DNA from: Polytrichum commune
Taxonomy: Eukaryota > Streptophyta > Polytrichopsida > Polytrichales > Polytrichaceae
DNA length: 64,000 nt
Direction of reading: 5' to 3'
NCBI GenBank assembly: GCA_950295325.1
Contig: OX485806.1
Span: 56,105,169-56,169,168 of the forward strand
In this document: piece by piece, positions 23,832 through 35,337 of the stretch
How positions within the stretch are numbered: the first letter of the stretch is position 1
How the letters are laid out: every line of letters starts with the position of its first letter
Position numbers and translations under genes: made by a program
Notes under the pieces: model-generated
Databases searched by the model: none
The model's input: the letters and a program-made list of their open reading frames with translations, nothing else
What the model was told of the DNA's origin: nothing

Positions 23832-24821
23832 AGAGGAATCCTCATACATTGGCGGATGCCAAGAGAGCGGCTAGAGATATAGAAACCTTGGATAGAGATC
23901 ATGAGAGATTGTGGAGAAGGGATGATGAATTGATACCACAATTCATTCCCATTCGACCTAGAATGGTGGCGGGAGAGCCGGTCAAGTATGAGAGTCAAGT
24001 GCCCTATGCTCTTGTTGACACGGGTCCACGTCCTTTAGCGGTTAGAGAACCGACACTACTTTTGGCATTACCGGCTTCTAGAAGTGATCCTCACCTAGAA
24101 GAAGTGGAGAAGAGATTGGGAGCTAGTCAATTGGGATTTCAAGAGGCCATGATTAAGCAAATACAAAGTCTTACGGATCAAATATCTTTGATAATCAAAA
24201 GCCAACAACCGGGCCTTCCTCCTCCGGTTGAGTCGGGTAGACATGCATCGGGATTGTGGTGTGTTTAATGTGGCCAACCGGGCCACACTCGTCAGTTTTG
24301 TAGAAGTGGACAAAACCATGATAAAAAAAAAATGGTGGTCCACCTCCACAAACCAAAGTGGTCAAGGACAACCTCAATATGGGCAAGGTAACAATAGGGG
24401 ACCTCCTCCTAAAGGTCAAGGTGGTCAAAACGTGGAGACAAAAGAGTTCTATTCATTTTGTGGGAGATGACATGCACAAGGTCAATGTTGGTCCGAAGGA
24501 CAAGGTCACGGTTGTAGCAATTGTGGAGGAAACCATCCTTCGGATGAGTGTCGTCAACCGGATAAGATTATTAGTGTGAATTACCCGGTGGCCAATCCAC
24601 AACAACAAGCGAGGGACAACATGAGGGGAGCTAAACCTCAAGGTGGACCACCAAATGAGCTTAGGCCACCGAATTTGTATTACGACCATAGTAACGCGAG
24701 ACAAACTTCTCATCCACCGGCGGGATTGCAAACTGCGAATGCTTTCATTCCGATTCAAGGTAGGTAAGGAGGTCTACAATACTTCGACCCGGGTCCGTCT
24801 AACTCTCAGGATGTCAGGTTT
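23832..24821 (+). pseudogene. gag C-terminus with CCHC zinc knuckles
   Basis: Resumes gag after the solo LTR. The frame from 23849 reads KRAARDIETLDRDHERLWRR, then a linker, then a CX2CX4HX4C knuckle (residues CGQPGHTRQFC, with one stop codon inside the first CX2C). A frameshift in the A-run at 24322-24330 moves the reading frame. A Gln/Gly/Pro-rich linker and a second knuckle-like CSNCGGNHPSDEC (about 24510-24550) follow. Knuckles bind the RNA genome. Stops at 24468 and 24765 also interrupt it. Confidence 0.8.
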
Positions 24822-26630
24822 ATGGATGGTGTAGTGGAGTCACATCATGATGACACTCTTCCTCTCCAAATGGAGATTGGAGATGAACAAGGTCAATGGT
24901 CTCCACACACCAATGCCATTACCTATGAATCGAAGGGTCTAGGAGATGACGTTACCCATGAGGCACCGGCATTAACGGTTACCACTAGAGCTAGGAGAGG
25001 GAAGACCCCATTAGAGGTAGGAATAGAGGATCAAGAGGAGTATTCTTCGGACGAGGCTCCTAACATTTCCGAATTTGATAAGGTAGCTAGAGTAGCTAGA
25101 AGGGCCACTAGCGAATTAGAGAAAGAGAATATGATTCTTCATGATAGAGAGAGACCTAATGTCATTCATGATTTGAAGGATAGTGAGATGGGAGAATGGG
25201 AAGGACCGGGAATTCCTTTGGATGACTTCGATGGTGTTGGCAATGCCAAAGTGGAGAAGTCGAGTGGCTACGATTTATGGGCCGATCTTAGCTCACTTAA
25301 GGCCGATATTACCTTTGGACAATTGTTGGAGATTTCACCCATAGCTAAAAAGACTCTCAAGGAAGGGATGCCGATGACTAGGAGGACTAAGAAGGTTAAG
25401 ACTAGGGTAGCGGCTAGAGTTCAAATGCAAGGAGGAAGACGGGATGTCAAACCAATTGAAATTGAGGTTATGGTGGTGGACAAAGTGGTTCCTAATGTGC
25501 TAGTGGATGGAGGTAGTGGAGTAAATATCTTACCGGAGCATACCATGAAGAGGTTGGGTCTTAGTTTTATGGGTCCGTTACATTTTATCATCAATGTGGC
25601 GAATAAAAGTCCGGCCGTGCTGTTGGGAATGATTAAAAATTGTAGGATTAGCACCGGAGGGGAAAAATATATAATCATCTTTCATATCATAAAAATGCAT
25701 TCTAACAAGGATACATTTCCCATCTTGTTAGATAGACCTTGGTTGAGAATGTCAGATGCCATAGTGGATTGGGGTGGAGTCAAGCATTCCATTACTTATG
25801 GTCCGGAGGATAATAGGGTCAAAGTTCCCATCGGGTCGTTAGGTGGTTGGATTAGACAAGAGATTGCTTCCTCTTCGGACGATGAAGGTGATGCCAAGGA
25901 TGATGGCAAGAATGATGAAGCATTGGTAGAAGTAGTTCATTCGGGTGGTCTAGGTCCTAGTTTTTACAATTATGGGGATGATGGGAAGTATGCCCAATGG
26001 TTGAGAGATTATCCGGAGTCGGAATTCGATGTCATGACGACGTCCCACCATGCATGTTTGAGAGATGACATTCTTCATTCACGGAGTGAGAAATGTTCTT
26101 TGTTAGAACCATGTGAGGTGCTCACCGAGGAAGAGTGGATTTTAGGGGGATTGACACCTTGGGTAGATAGTATGGAAGAGAGTGACGTTAGTTTAGTACA
26201 TGTGGATGGGACTCAAGATAAGGAGGCTATCATAGAAGCGGAGAAGTTGGAGGAGCCTTTGCACTTCAAGACTACGTTAACAGGAATTGTGGTTGGTCAA
26301 GATGTCAAGGATTATCCCAACGTACCGGCGGATTGGTATAGAAACAAAGATGGGCAAGTTCATGTTACGGATGCGAATTGGAATTATGTAGATGTTCCAA
26401 TTAGAGTTGGACATTGGGTGTTAGAATGGTCATCTTGCGACCCCCATCAATGTTGGGTTGAAATTTGGAAACTATGGATAGAAGATGGAATTAGGATTCA
26501 ATTGGGGTACCAACAATGTTACATCAAAATGTCTAATGATGAAGAGGAAGACCAATGTTTTTCTAGTTCTAGAGGAAGGTTGCCTAGACATCGATATAGT
26601 TTGCAATGGAGTTTCTTAAGGTCGCAATAG
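24822..26630 (+). pseudogene. Aspartic protease region of pol, fused to a deleted pol
   Basis: A 602-codon frame. The retroviral-type aspartic protease centres on VLVDGGSGVNILPE (Asp codon at 25506), followed by the HFIINVANKSPAVLLG flap-like segment and FPILLDRPWLR, the Tat-lineage layout. It should cut the polyprotein. Downstream of about 25850 the frame is acidic linker of unknown role. Reverse transcriptase and RNase H, expected next, are absent. Near 26590-26605 the sequence passes straight to the integrase C-terminal region, so at least 3 kb of pol has been deleted. Confidence 0.8.
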
Positions 26631-26857
26631 GTTCGCGCCTTACCGAGAGTCAATCATTGAAAAATAGGTTGACCGACTTGGAGGAGCTTGATGAGAGAAG
26701 GAGAATGGCGGCTCAACATATCGAGGCCATTCAACGGCGAAGGAAAATCACAAGACAAAAGACACAAGAAGAGGGCGCTACGACCGGGAATGATGGTGAT
26801 GATTCAAGATGGTAGGAAACTTGAATTCCCCGGTACGTTCGATGCGGTTTGGTTGGG

Positions 26858-28147
26858 TATGAGCCCAAAATGGTTGCTCATATTTGTTTTATGTTTAGAA
26901 TTTATTTAGAATTGCATTTGAAGTGTTATTAAAACAATCAAATGTATAAAAAGAGTGAGGTTTGGTGTGGTTTATATTTTAGGCCTTAAGCCTGTTTTGT
27001 GTGGTTAAGTAGAAGCTTAGCGACATTAAGAAGTGTTTTGGTTGAGTGAGTAGTATTTGGTGAAGCAAGGAGAAGTGCTTTGGATTTAAATGTTTGATTT
27101 AAAACACGTTTGTGTTGGTTTAAGGGTGAGGGTTTAGTGGATAGAATAAGGTCCTACTAAGTAGGAGAAGGTTGAGGGGGTTTGTGGTCTTGGGTGGCCT
27201 CCCCTCTCTCCCCCTTCTCTCTCCCTTTCTTCTTCCTCATCTCCTATCTCTCTCTCTCTTCTCTAGGAGGTTGAGCTCTTAGAGCTTGAAAAAAAATTTG
27301 GGAATTAAGTAGGGGGACTTAGTGGAATTAGTGAAATTAGGAGGGGAAGTAAGTAGGGGGACTTAGTGGAATTAGTGAAATTAGAAGGGGAAGTAAATAG
27401 GGGGACTTAGTGGAATTAATGAAATTAGGAGGGGAAGTAAGTAGGGGAACTTAGTGGAATTTAGGTAGGGGACGGCCATATTAAGAAGGGCTAAGGAGCT
27501 CGGACTAAAATGCAAGTAGTTGCAGCTGCTGGGGAGCTCGGACTGAATCCAAGAGCTCGGATTGAAATGCAAGTAGTTGCAGCTGCTGGGGAGCTCGGAC
27601 TGAATCCAGGAGCTTGGACTAAATCCAAGGGTCTCGGACTGAAATGCAAGTAGTTGTAGCTGCTGGGGAGCTCAGACTGAATCCAGGAGCTTGGACTGAA
27701 ATGCAAGTAGTTGCAGCTGCTGGGTAAGGAGCTTGGACTGAAATGCAAATAGTTGCTCCTGCGGGGTAAGGACTGATGCCCGGAGGGAAGACCGGGTATG
27801 AGAAGGTCATTGCACCAGGTAGAAGACCGGGCACGAGCCGGTTACGGACCGGGTAGGGCCAAGGACTTAATGGGGGTATTGCTCCATCATTAAAGGGTGG
27901 TCTAGGGATGAGCTTTTGTAGTGAGTGAGGGTTGGTGTGTAAGTTAGTGTAGAAAGAAGGGGATAGATAGGGAAGAACATTTTTTAATGCTTGTACTCTC
28001 ATTATGGAATAAATTGGTGTGGAAGATTTGATGGAAAACGTGATGGATTCTCACGAGGTTGGTAAGATGGAGTCATGGGAACACGAATGTGAGATCCATT
28101 CCCTCACCCGGACTAGGACGCTTAAAGGTGGGCGGTTTGGCCTCACA
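26858..28147 (+). mobile_element. Solo LTR, 1290 bp, TSD TTGGG
   Basis: Same family as the host element's own LTR: starts TATGAGCCCAAAATGG and ends GGTTTGGCCTCACA. TTGGG lies on both sides (26853-26857 and 28148-28152). Removing it restores the integrase reading frame across WLG/PY. Its 5' and 3' portions align well with the 16677 and 33565 LTRs, but its internal minisatellite is different. Confidence 0.9.
27480..27770 (+). repeat. LTR minisatellite of a different type
   Basis: Units of GAGCTCGGACTGAATCCAGG and CTGAAATGCAAGTAGTTGCA with GCTGCTGGG, about five copies. Just upstream (27300-27450) four copies of AGTAGGGGGACTTAGTGGAA occur. It occupies the same place in the LTR as the GGCTTTGGGTAATGG array in the sister LTRs, yet shares only short cores (AGCTCGG, GCTGCTGG/GCCGCTGG). 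Confidence 0.8.
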
Positions 28148-29145
28148 TTGGGTCCTTATCTTTTCCGTGAAGTATTTCCCAACAATTCTATGCAATTGGA
28201 AACATTGAACGGGGAGAGCTTCCCAACTCGAACCGCGGGGAGTAGGTGCAAGGAGTATCGAGTTTGAACGACAACTTGCCTTCGAAGCAAGATATTCGGG
28301 ATCCATCCCCTGTGGAAGTCCAAATTCGACGGAAATACGGAAATACGGATCCATTTTCCGTATTTTTGCTTGCCTACATGAGAACAATAAGGTCTCTTAG
28401 GTTAAAAATTAGGGTACTAGGGAATAGGGCAATCTAAATCCGTCTCGCACGATGAAAAGAGTAAAAAAATGTATGATTACCGGTCCGGTAAATTGGATTA
28501 GGGGGACCGTTTGATCATGGTCCGGACCGCTGGGCCGGACTAAGTAACGGTTATGCCACGTTCAACTAACGGCCCGGAAGTGGAGAGATGGTTACAACGG
28601 ACTTATGATGGTTGGGGGAAAGAGAAAGCCGTTGGTAAAACTGTTAGTGAAACCGTTGGTAAAAACTGCCAGAAAACGGTTGGCAACCATTTTCCGTTAA
28701 ACCAAACGGTAACAGGGGAAGGAAGAGGGAGGAAAGATATTTAAGGGTCCCTTCCTTCTCCTTCCCACATTTTTTTCTCTGTTCGCAAAGGGCAAATTGT
28801 TGAGAGAACGAGTGGTGAGTTTGTTGTTATTTCGAGCCGCCAGCAGTTAGATTGCTCGGACTCCGCACTTTCCGGTCACCGGCAGTTGGCTTCCGGGACT
28901 CTGTAGCAATTAGACGGAAGAGAGGGAATCCGGAGGAGAGAGAGAGAGTTTCCGTAGTCGAGCCGGAAACTGAGAAAGGAGAGGAAAATGCCGGAAGCAC
29001 GGGAAGAGGATAAGAGGGAACCCATCCCGGTTCCGCTCAAAGCCCTCATCCCTGCAATTCCGAAGGAGGATAGGGAGCTACAGGAGCTCGCGGAAGATCT
29101 CTGGGTTATGGGCTGCGCGGGGTTGCTCGCCAAACCCTGGAACCT

Positions 29146-30858
29146 TGTGAGGCCAAATCCACCACCCTTTAGCGTCCTAGTCCGGGTGATGACTTTGAGA
29201 ATCACATTTGTCTATTACAACATTGAACCGTGTGCAAGGTAATTTTCATGTTCAAATGAACCCGTATTGTCTCACTCATTGTGCTTTATTAATATTAGCC
29301 TCTTGGCTTGTGGTAGAATGGTCTTTATCAAGAGTCCAACCCGCGGCTTTAGCCACGCATGCCCTTAAGGATACTCCCCTCACTCTTTTAATCTTTACTT
29401 CCGTCTTCTTGCTATTGCAAGAATCCTCCACATTCTCCATTAACTGTGCACCTAATTTATGGGGACTTGAGAGTGTGCAAGTGTTGAAAAACACTTTACT
29501 CCATAGTCAATGTTACATTTACTCACATGTGACCTCCACACACACACCTCCTATCCTATTGAGCTCAACACTTATCTAAAGACTATTTTAATTCATGATT
29601 GGCATAACACCCTCACGGCTAGTTTAGTGGCATTCTTCCACACAATTTCAGCCTTAACTTGCTAAACCCTCCAACTATCTAATTAACCTGATGGTACGAC
29701 TCTGGCCTGGTTACCGACAGTCCCTTGGTTACCCGAGTCCAAGCCTAATCCCACATGGTTCGGCAGTCGGCTTCCAAGCCTAATACCACACAGTCCAGCA
29801 GTCGGCTTCCAAGCCTAAGCCCACACAGTCCAGCAGTAGGCTCCAAGCCTCAGCCCACACAGTCCAGCAGTCGGCTTCCAAGCCTAATACCACACAGTCC
29901 AGCAGTCGACTCCAAGCCTAAGCCCACACAGTCCAGCAGTAGGCTCCAAGCCTCAGCCCACACAGTCCAGCAGTCGGTTTCCAAGCCTAATACCACACAG
30001 TCCAGCAGTCGGCTCCAAGCCTAAGCCCACACAGTCCAGCAGTCGGCTCCAAGCCTAAGCCCACACAAACCAGCAGTCGGCTCCAAGCCTCAGCCCACAC
30101 AGTCCAGCAGTCAGCTCCAAGCCTCAACCCACACAGTCCAACAGTCTGTGGTAAACCCAGCTACTAGCTACCCTCAATACAAGCCCTTTCACCCATTAAT
30201 CAAATGTTTCCTAGGTCTTTCCTTCTTTTCTTTTCCTTGCCCTAAGTCATGAACTAATCTAACACACTACTTTCACTAACTACTACCTAATCACCACATG
30301 CAATCCTAAGCTCTAAGAGCTCACTCCCTTGAGAGGCCTTGAGAGAGGGATCTTAACTAGCTAACTTCACTAAAAATTAATAACCCACACACGTGGCTCA
30401 AGCTCTTAAGAGCTTGCTCCCTTGAGAGAGAGGAAAATGATAGAGAAAACACCTTAAGTAGCAAAGAGGGAGAGAGGGAGAGAGGGAGAGAGAGGTGAGG
30501 ATAGGGTGAGAGGATTAGCACCTCCAATCACAATCCCTTAACCTTCACCTTCAAAGTAGGGACTAATCCCCTTCCACCAAGCTTCCTTCTTCCTAAACTA
30601 CCAAGGTGGATCCAAAAGTGGGCATTTAACCCGCGGAGCTCACCTTGCTTCACCTTACCCCCTACTCACATTATCAAGGCATACTCTTATTGAATTCAAC
30701 CTTGAAATAATCACACAACACATTCTAAAGCCTAACCTTAAATCCACACCACACTTCACTCTTTTTATGTTTTGTGAATAATCATAATACATCAAAGTCA
30801 AACTAAAATTGGTTTCGAAGAGTTAATCACCACATGTGGGCACCATTTTGGGCTCACA
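29146..30858 (-). mobile_element. Solo LTR, 1713 bp, minus orientation, TSD AACCT
   Basis: Begins TGTGAGGCCAAATCC and ends TTTTGGGCTCACA, the reverse complement of the TGTGAGCCC...GGCCTCACA layout. AACCT flanks it (29141-29145 and 30859-30863). Excising it restores an open frame of the accessory ORF. Near its start is the reversed CCGGACTAGGACGC module (29172-29190). It contains its own array at 29740-30150. The forward ORFs inside are not genes. Confidence 0.9.
29740..30150 (+). repeat. Minisatellite of about 40 bp in the minus-strand LTR
   Basis: About ten units of CACACAGTCCAGCAGTCGGC plus TCCAAGCCTAAGCC, with variants (CAGTAGGC, CCTAATACC). It produces a repetitive open frame rich in Gln/Ser/Lys that is not a gene. 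It is the third distinct array type found at the equivalent place in this LTR superfamily. Confidence 0.9.
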
Positions 30859-32722
30859 AACCTCCGAGCAGAAGATACCCTCCGAGAGTTCAAATTCGAG
30901 AGAGGAAATCAGTGGCTAGGAACAAAGAGGAGGGATCCGGAAAATTGGACTCCGGATATTTGGAATAGGGTCTATGGGTTTCCTAGGGGGATTGCAGAGG
31001 GGTGGGCCGGCCGCCGCGACGGCCTGTTCGCCGGAAAATTTACAGGGGACGCGGACCCAAAGGAACTGGAGGGTGTTAGAGTTCCTCTTACCTATCCTTA
31101 ACCCGGACGAGCCGAAGCGGATTAGCCTTACCATGGCTAACACCCTGTTCGGTGCTCTGTCCGGAGTTCGACCCGTGAACTGGGGGTTGATTATCCAGGA
31201 AATAGTAGGGCGGGCCCTCCCCCATATTGGCCGGAAACCCTCCTTCCTCTCCCCCTTCATTCTGCATCTCTACCAGCATTTCGACTGCATCACGGCCGAG
31301 GAGGAGGACTTGCTAACGATAGCGGCGGACAAGGTCACCTACAAGCTCCACCCGGAAGCTGGAGACCTCGAGACGGAGACTTCCAGCGACCCAATCATTC
31401 CGGAAGCACCTCCCTCCTCACCCGGAAGCCCGCCGCCGACCCACCAGAGGCCAGTCTCTCCTCCCCCTCATCATCATCCGGAACCCGGACCCAGCCGGGA
31501 GACCACCTGGTGGAATGTGGATCTCTCCGCTTGGGACTTTCCAGAAAACCCCTTCAAGCGGGTCCAGGAGGGGTTGGAGAACCTGCAGAACCAGTATTAC
31601 CGGCTAGAACACATCGTCCGGGGAGCGAATCAAGCCCTGGACGACTGCGGACCTGGAAATATTCTTCGGGAATTGGCAAAGAGGGCGGACAGGAAGGAGC
31701 TTGAGTAGGCAAAGATGGAGAATGCTCATCTCACCGCGCAGGTGGCGGCCATGACTCAGGAGCTGAGTCAGAAGAGCGAGGAGATCCGGAAGTACCACGC
31801 GGAGCACGCAGTGGTCTCCAGTCGGATCCGGGAGTTGGTGGGGCATCCGGCGGAGATCGTCAACAAGGCGCATCTCTACGATCGGATGATGAAGTCCGGA
31901 GAACCTGCTTCCGCCAGGTAGACCCTCCCCATCCTCGTGAAGTATTCACGGACGATGAAGGATCTCCTGGCGGAAATCCAGAAGGTGGTTCCGCCAAACG
32001 GAACACCCCGGCGGGTACTCTATCCGGGTCCGCCTGGATCACCAACCGGAACCTTCTATGAGGTGGTTGGTGAAATGGCCCTGGTTCAGAATCCGTCGAC
32101 GTCTGCAGGACCCAGCCAGCAGGGAGGCGGCTCTCGGCCTGGTAGTTCCGGAGGGGCTCCGGAAAGGGTCCGCTCTCCCCAGATGAGGAGGAAGAGCACC
32201 GGGTCCGTTCGGTCCGGACGAGGCCAGTCCCTTGTTCCGCGGACCTCGGATCGGTCCCGGACTCCGGATAGGGCTAGGACGCCAATTCGGCACCAAACTT
32301 CGGATCGGGAGGCAACTCTGAGTAGGGGTAAGACCCCTATGACTCAAGCCTCACCGTCTTCTCCTCCGGACTGCCAAATGGTTAGTCCATTCCCTCCGCC
32401 ACCTTCAAGAGCGGCCTCCAACAGGGATCCGCGGACTGCTTCGATCTCGGGCGGGCAGAATCCGGAACAGCGTACCGGAAGCGATCCTTCTCCGGTCCGG
32501 AGCATTCGGAAGGGGAGTACAGTTTCCGGAACCCCAGGGACCGGAACACCGCGGACTGAGAGAACCGCGGACTCGGAGGATGAGATTGCCCCTTCTCCGA
32601 ACATGAGGAGGATGCTCACGCGGTTGCAGAAGGCGGCGCCGGGAGGCGGCTCATCCGCCGTCAGTGGACTAGGCAGCCATTCAAAGGAAGGATCGGCTCA
32701 GAAGAAGCACCGCTCTTCTTAG

Positions 32723-33564
32723 CTTAGAAGGGCGGCTAGATTAGTTAGGTAGAATAGAGGTAGGAAGGTAGGACTCAGGAGTTTTTGAAGATGAGGAATG
32801 AAATTCTCCCTTGGGTGTGTTAGCGGAAAATCCGGATCTTGATCCGGGAAATCCGGGAGAACGGGTGCAGTTAGGGTTTTCCTTGGGGGCGGCCGCCTCG
32901 GCCGCCGCCCTCTGGTTAGGGATTTTGGGCCTCTACTTAAGGCTGAATAAGAAGTTGGGGAAGGGTTCCTTCTCCATTGTTGTATTTTGATTGCTCCTAC
33001 TCTAATAAATTCTTTGTTTTTTCTCACTCCTTGACTTTCTTTGATTGATGTTTGTATGAATGATCCGGAGATCGTTAGCGGAGGAGGGAGAGCATGAGGG
33101 GTAGGAGTTACGGATAGGACATGGGAGAGGAAACCCAGATCCGATCTGGTTATTGCCTTGTAGATCCTCTCTGTGTGTAGTGGGAGGGAAACCTCACTGA
33201 CCCGGATGGTTGAGTAACGTCTAGGTGGGATAGCCGCTGGGAGGATTCGGTGAAATCCGGAAGGGATCCGGATGTAGAGGGTAGATGTAGAGGAGGGGGT
33301 AAGCATTATAATTAGAACTTAGAAATACGATCCGGAAAGGCACACTCTGGAAGAAGAAGAAGAGTGTCCCAAAGACCAAAAGTTCGAAAATCAAGGTTTT
33401 CGGAAATTTGGCTAAGGAAGAGAAAATAAGCAGGTACGGAGCGTTCTAGACCTCCTACACTTCACAGAATCCCTGGACGATACTAGGGTCATCCGGACTC
33501 AAAAACGCCAATCCGGATATGTTGGTGTTCGCGTGTTCCCACATCCCCCGATGGTCGCCAATTA
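32723..33564 (+). other. 3' untranslated region of the large element
   Basis: No gene. A TTTTGATTGCTCC...AATAAATTC stretch (about 32986-33012) could act as a polyadenylation region for the accessory ORF transcript. The bases immediately before the 3' LTR (CCCCGATGGTCGCCAATTA) are not purine-rich, so the usual polypurine tract is not visible where expected. The minus-strand frame at 32719-33306 is probably fortuitous. Confidence 0.4.
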
Positions 33565-35332
33565 TATGAGCCCAAAATGGTTGCTCATATTTGTTTAATG
33601 TTTAGAATTTACTTAGAATTGCATTTGAAGTCGTTATTGAAACAACAAAAAACATTAAAAATAGTGAGGCTTGGTATGGAGTTATGTTTTAGGCCTTAGG
33701 CTTATTTTTGTGTGGTTAATTAGAAGCTTAGCGGCATTAAGGGATTGGGTGAATTAAGTTGATAGTATGTGTGTTAAGTAAGGGGAAGGGCCTCGGGATT
33801 TAAGTGTTTGAATTGGGACCTATGGTGTTGGTTTAGGGGGTGAGGGCTTAATGGATAAGATGAGGTCCTACTAAATAGGAGAGAGGTGAGGGGTTAAGCC
33901 CTCTTGGTTTTGTGTATGTCTCCCTCTCTTCTTCTTGTGTGTGGGGAGCGGCGGGGGAGCTCTCGGCTACTGATTCAGGCTTTGGGTAATGGTTTGTTGC
34001 CGCTGGAGGAGCTCGGTTACTGATTCAAGCTTTGGGTAATGGCTTGTTGCCGCTGGAGGTCAGCTCGGCTACTGATTCAGGCTTTGGGTAATGGTTTGTT
34101 GCCGCTGGAGGAGCTCGGTTACTGATTCAAGCTTTGGGTAATGGCTTCCTGCTGCTGGAGGTCAGCTCGGCTACTGATTCAGGCTTTGGGTAATGACTCG
34201 CTGCCGCTGGAGGTCAACTCGACTACTAATTCAGGCTTTGGGTAATGGCTGCTACCGCTGGAGGAGCTCGGCTACTAATTCAGTGTTTGGGTAATGGCTT
34301 GCTGTCGCTGGAGGTCAGCTCGGCTACTGATTCAGGCTTTGGGTAATGGTTGTTGCCGCTGGAGGAGCTTGGCTACTAATTCAATCTTTGGGTAATGGTT
34401 TGCTGCCGCTGGAGGTCAGCTCGGCTACTGATTCAGGCTTTGGGTAATGGCTTGCTGCCGCTGGAGGAGCTCGGCTACTGATTCAGGCTTTGGGTAATGG
34501 CTTGCTGTCGTTGGAGGTCAGCTCGGCTACTAATTCAGGCTTTGGGTAGTGGCTGCTGTCGTTGAAGGTCAGCTCGGCTACTAATTCAGTCTTTGGGTAA
34601 TGGCTTGCGGCCGCTAGAGAAGCTCGACTACTTATTCAGGCTTTGTGGTAATGGCTTGTTGCCGCAGGAGGTCAGCTCGGCTACTCATTCAGGCTTTGGG
34701 TAATGGCTTGCTGCTGCTGGAGGTCAGCCCGGCTACTGATTCAGGCTTTGGGTAATGGCTCCTGCCACTGGAGGTGCTCGGCTACTAATTCAGTCTTTGG
34801 GTAATGGCTTGCGGCCGCTAGAGAAGCTCAGCTACTAATTCAGGCTTTGGGTAATGGCTTGCTGCCGCTGGAGGTCAGCTCGGGTACTGATTTAGGCTTT
34901 GGATAATGGTTGCTACCGTTGGAGGTCAGCTCGGCTACTGATTCAGGGCTTAGGCCCGGAGGGAATTGTTGGTTTGAAGACCGGGTATGAGCCGGGTATG
35001 GGACCGGGTATGGGACCAGGTATGGGAAAGGACCAAGGGCCAAGGGCATTAAGGGGATTTGGCTCCACCATTAGAGGGTGGCCTATGGAGATGAGCTTTT
35101 GGTAGTGAGTTGAGGGTTGGTGTGAAAATTAGTGTAGGGAAAAGGGGATAAATAGAGAAGAGCATTTTTCAATGCTTGTACTCTTATTATGGAATAATTT
35201 GGTGTGCAAGAGTTTATGGGAAATGAAATGGATTTTTACGAAGTTGGTAAGAGGGAGTTATGTGAACATGAATGTGATACCCATGCCCTCACCCGGACTA
35301 GGACGCATAAGGGTGGGTGGTTTGGCCTCACA
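33565..35332 (+). mobile_element. 3' LTR of the large element
   Basis: Starts TATGAGCCCAAAATGG and ends GTTTGGCCTCACA, followed by the TSD ACCCT. Outside the minisatellite it is nearly identical to the 5' LTR. The minisatellite (33955-34950) has about 18 units, against about 14-15 in the 5' LTR, so the two arrays have changed length since insertion. Confidence 0.9.
33955..34950 (+). repeat. LTR minisatellite, unit about 52-56 bp
   Basis: About 18 units of the same GGCTTTGGGTAATGG / GCCGCTGGAGGTCAGCTCGG / CTACTGATTCA type as in the 5' LTR. A short ACCGGGTATG triplication follows at 34980-35030 and is shared with 18830-18880. Confidence 0.9.
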
Positions 35333-35337
35333 ACCCT

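Larger units (their letters stand above)
26606..28267 (+). pseudogene. Integrase C-terminal tail of the large element (split by a solo LTR)
   Basis: The frame from 26606 reads MEFLKVAIGSRLTESQSLKN, then DLEELDERRRMAAQHIEAIQ, the spacer helix typical of Tat-type integrases. After a frameshift it continues MMVMIQDGRKLEFPGTFDAV, WLG. A solo LTR (26858-28147) interrupts the codon for Gly. The same frame resumes at 28153 as PYLFREVFPNNSMQLETL, ending SRCKEYRV. WLGPY is the conserved GPY/F motif. Only the C-terminal part is present, and the catalytic core is missing. Confidence 0.85.
28988..32722 (+). pseudogene. Additional long ORF downstream of pol (function unknown)
   Basis: Starts MPEAREEDKREPIPVPLKAL. 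It is interrupted after KPWN by a solo LTR (29146-30858) and resumes in the matching frame as LRAEDTLREFKFERGNQWLG, then PENWTPDIWNRVYGFPRGIA. One frameshift (31050-31080) leads into LEFLLPILNPDEPKRISLTM, then RPVNWGLIIQEIVG and IGRKPSFLSPFILHLYQHFD. A Pro/Ser-rich stretch, a likely coiled coil (31600-31900) and a Ser/Arg/Pro-rich tail to 32722 follow. Two TAG stops (31706 and 31919) break it. With repairs it would exceed 650 residues. Same-strand position between pol and the 3' LTR resembles the accessory ORFs of some plant gypsy elements. I recognise no enzyme domain. Confidence 0.75.
16677..35332 (+). mobile_element. Large Tat-like LTR retrotransposon, 18.7 kb, TSD ACCCT
   Basis: Two near-identical LTRs (16677-19184 and 33565-35332) bound the element, and ACCCT lies directly outside both (16672-16676 and 35333-35337). 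Inside, in order, are a tRNA-Arg-like primer site, gag, zinc knuckles, an aspartic protease, the integrase C-terminus, and a long additional ORF. Reverse transcriptase, RNase H and the integrase core are missing: the protease frame runs almost directly into the integrase tail near 26590. Four solo LTRs are nested within it (17715, 20918, 26858 and 29146). The two LTRs differ by only about five bases over their first 380, so insertion was recent relative to the rest of the window. The element is non-autonomous. Confidence 0.9.

Noticed and set aside
29755-30024. Ser/Gln/Lys-rich repeat protein
   Set aside because: Encoded by a 40-bp LTR minisatellite with no conserved start or context.
32719-33306. 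195-codon minus-strand frame before the 3' LTR
   Set aside because: No recognisable similarity. It overlaps the 3' end of the accessory ORF and a GC-rich untranslated region.
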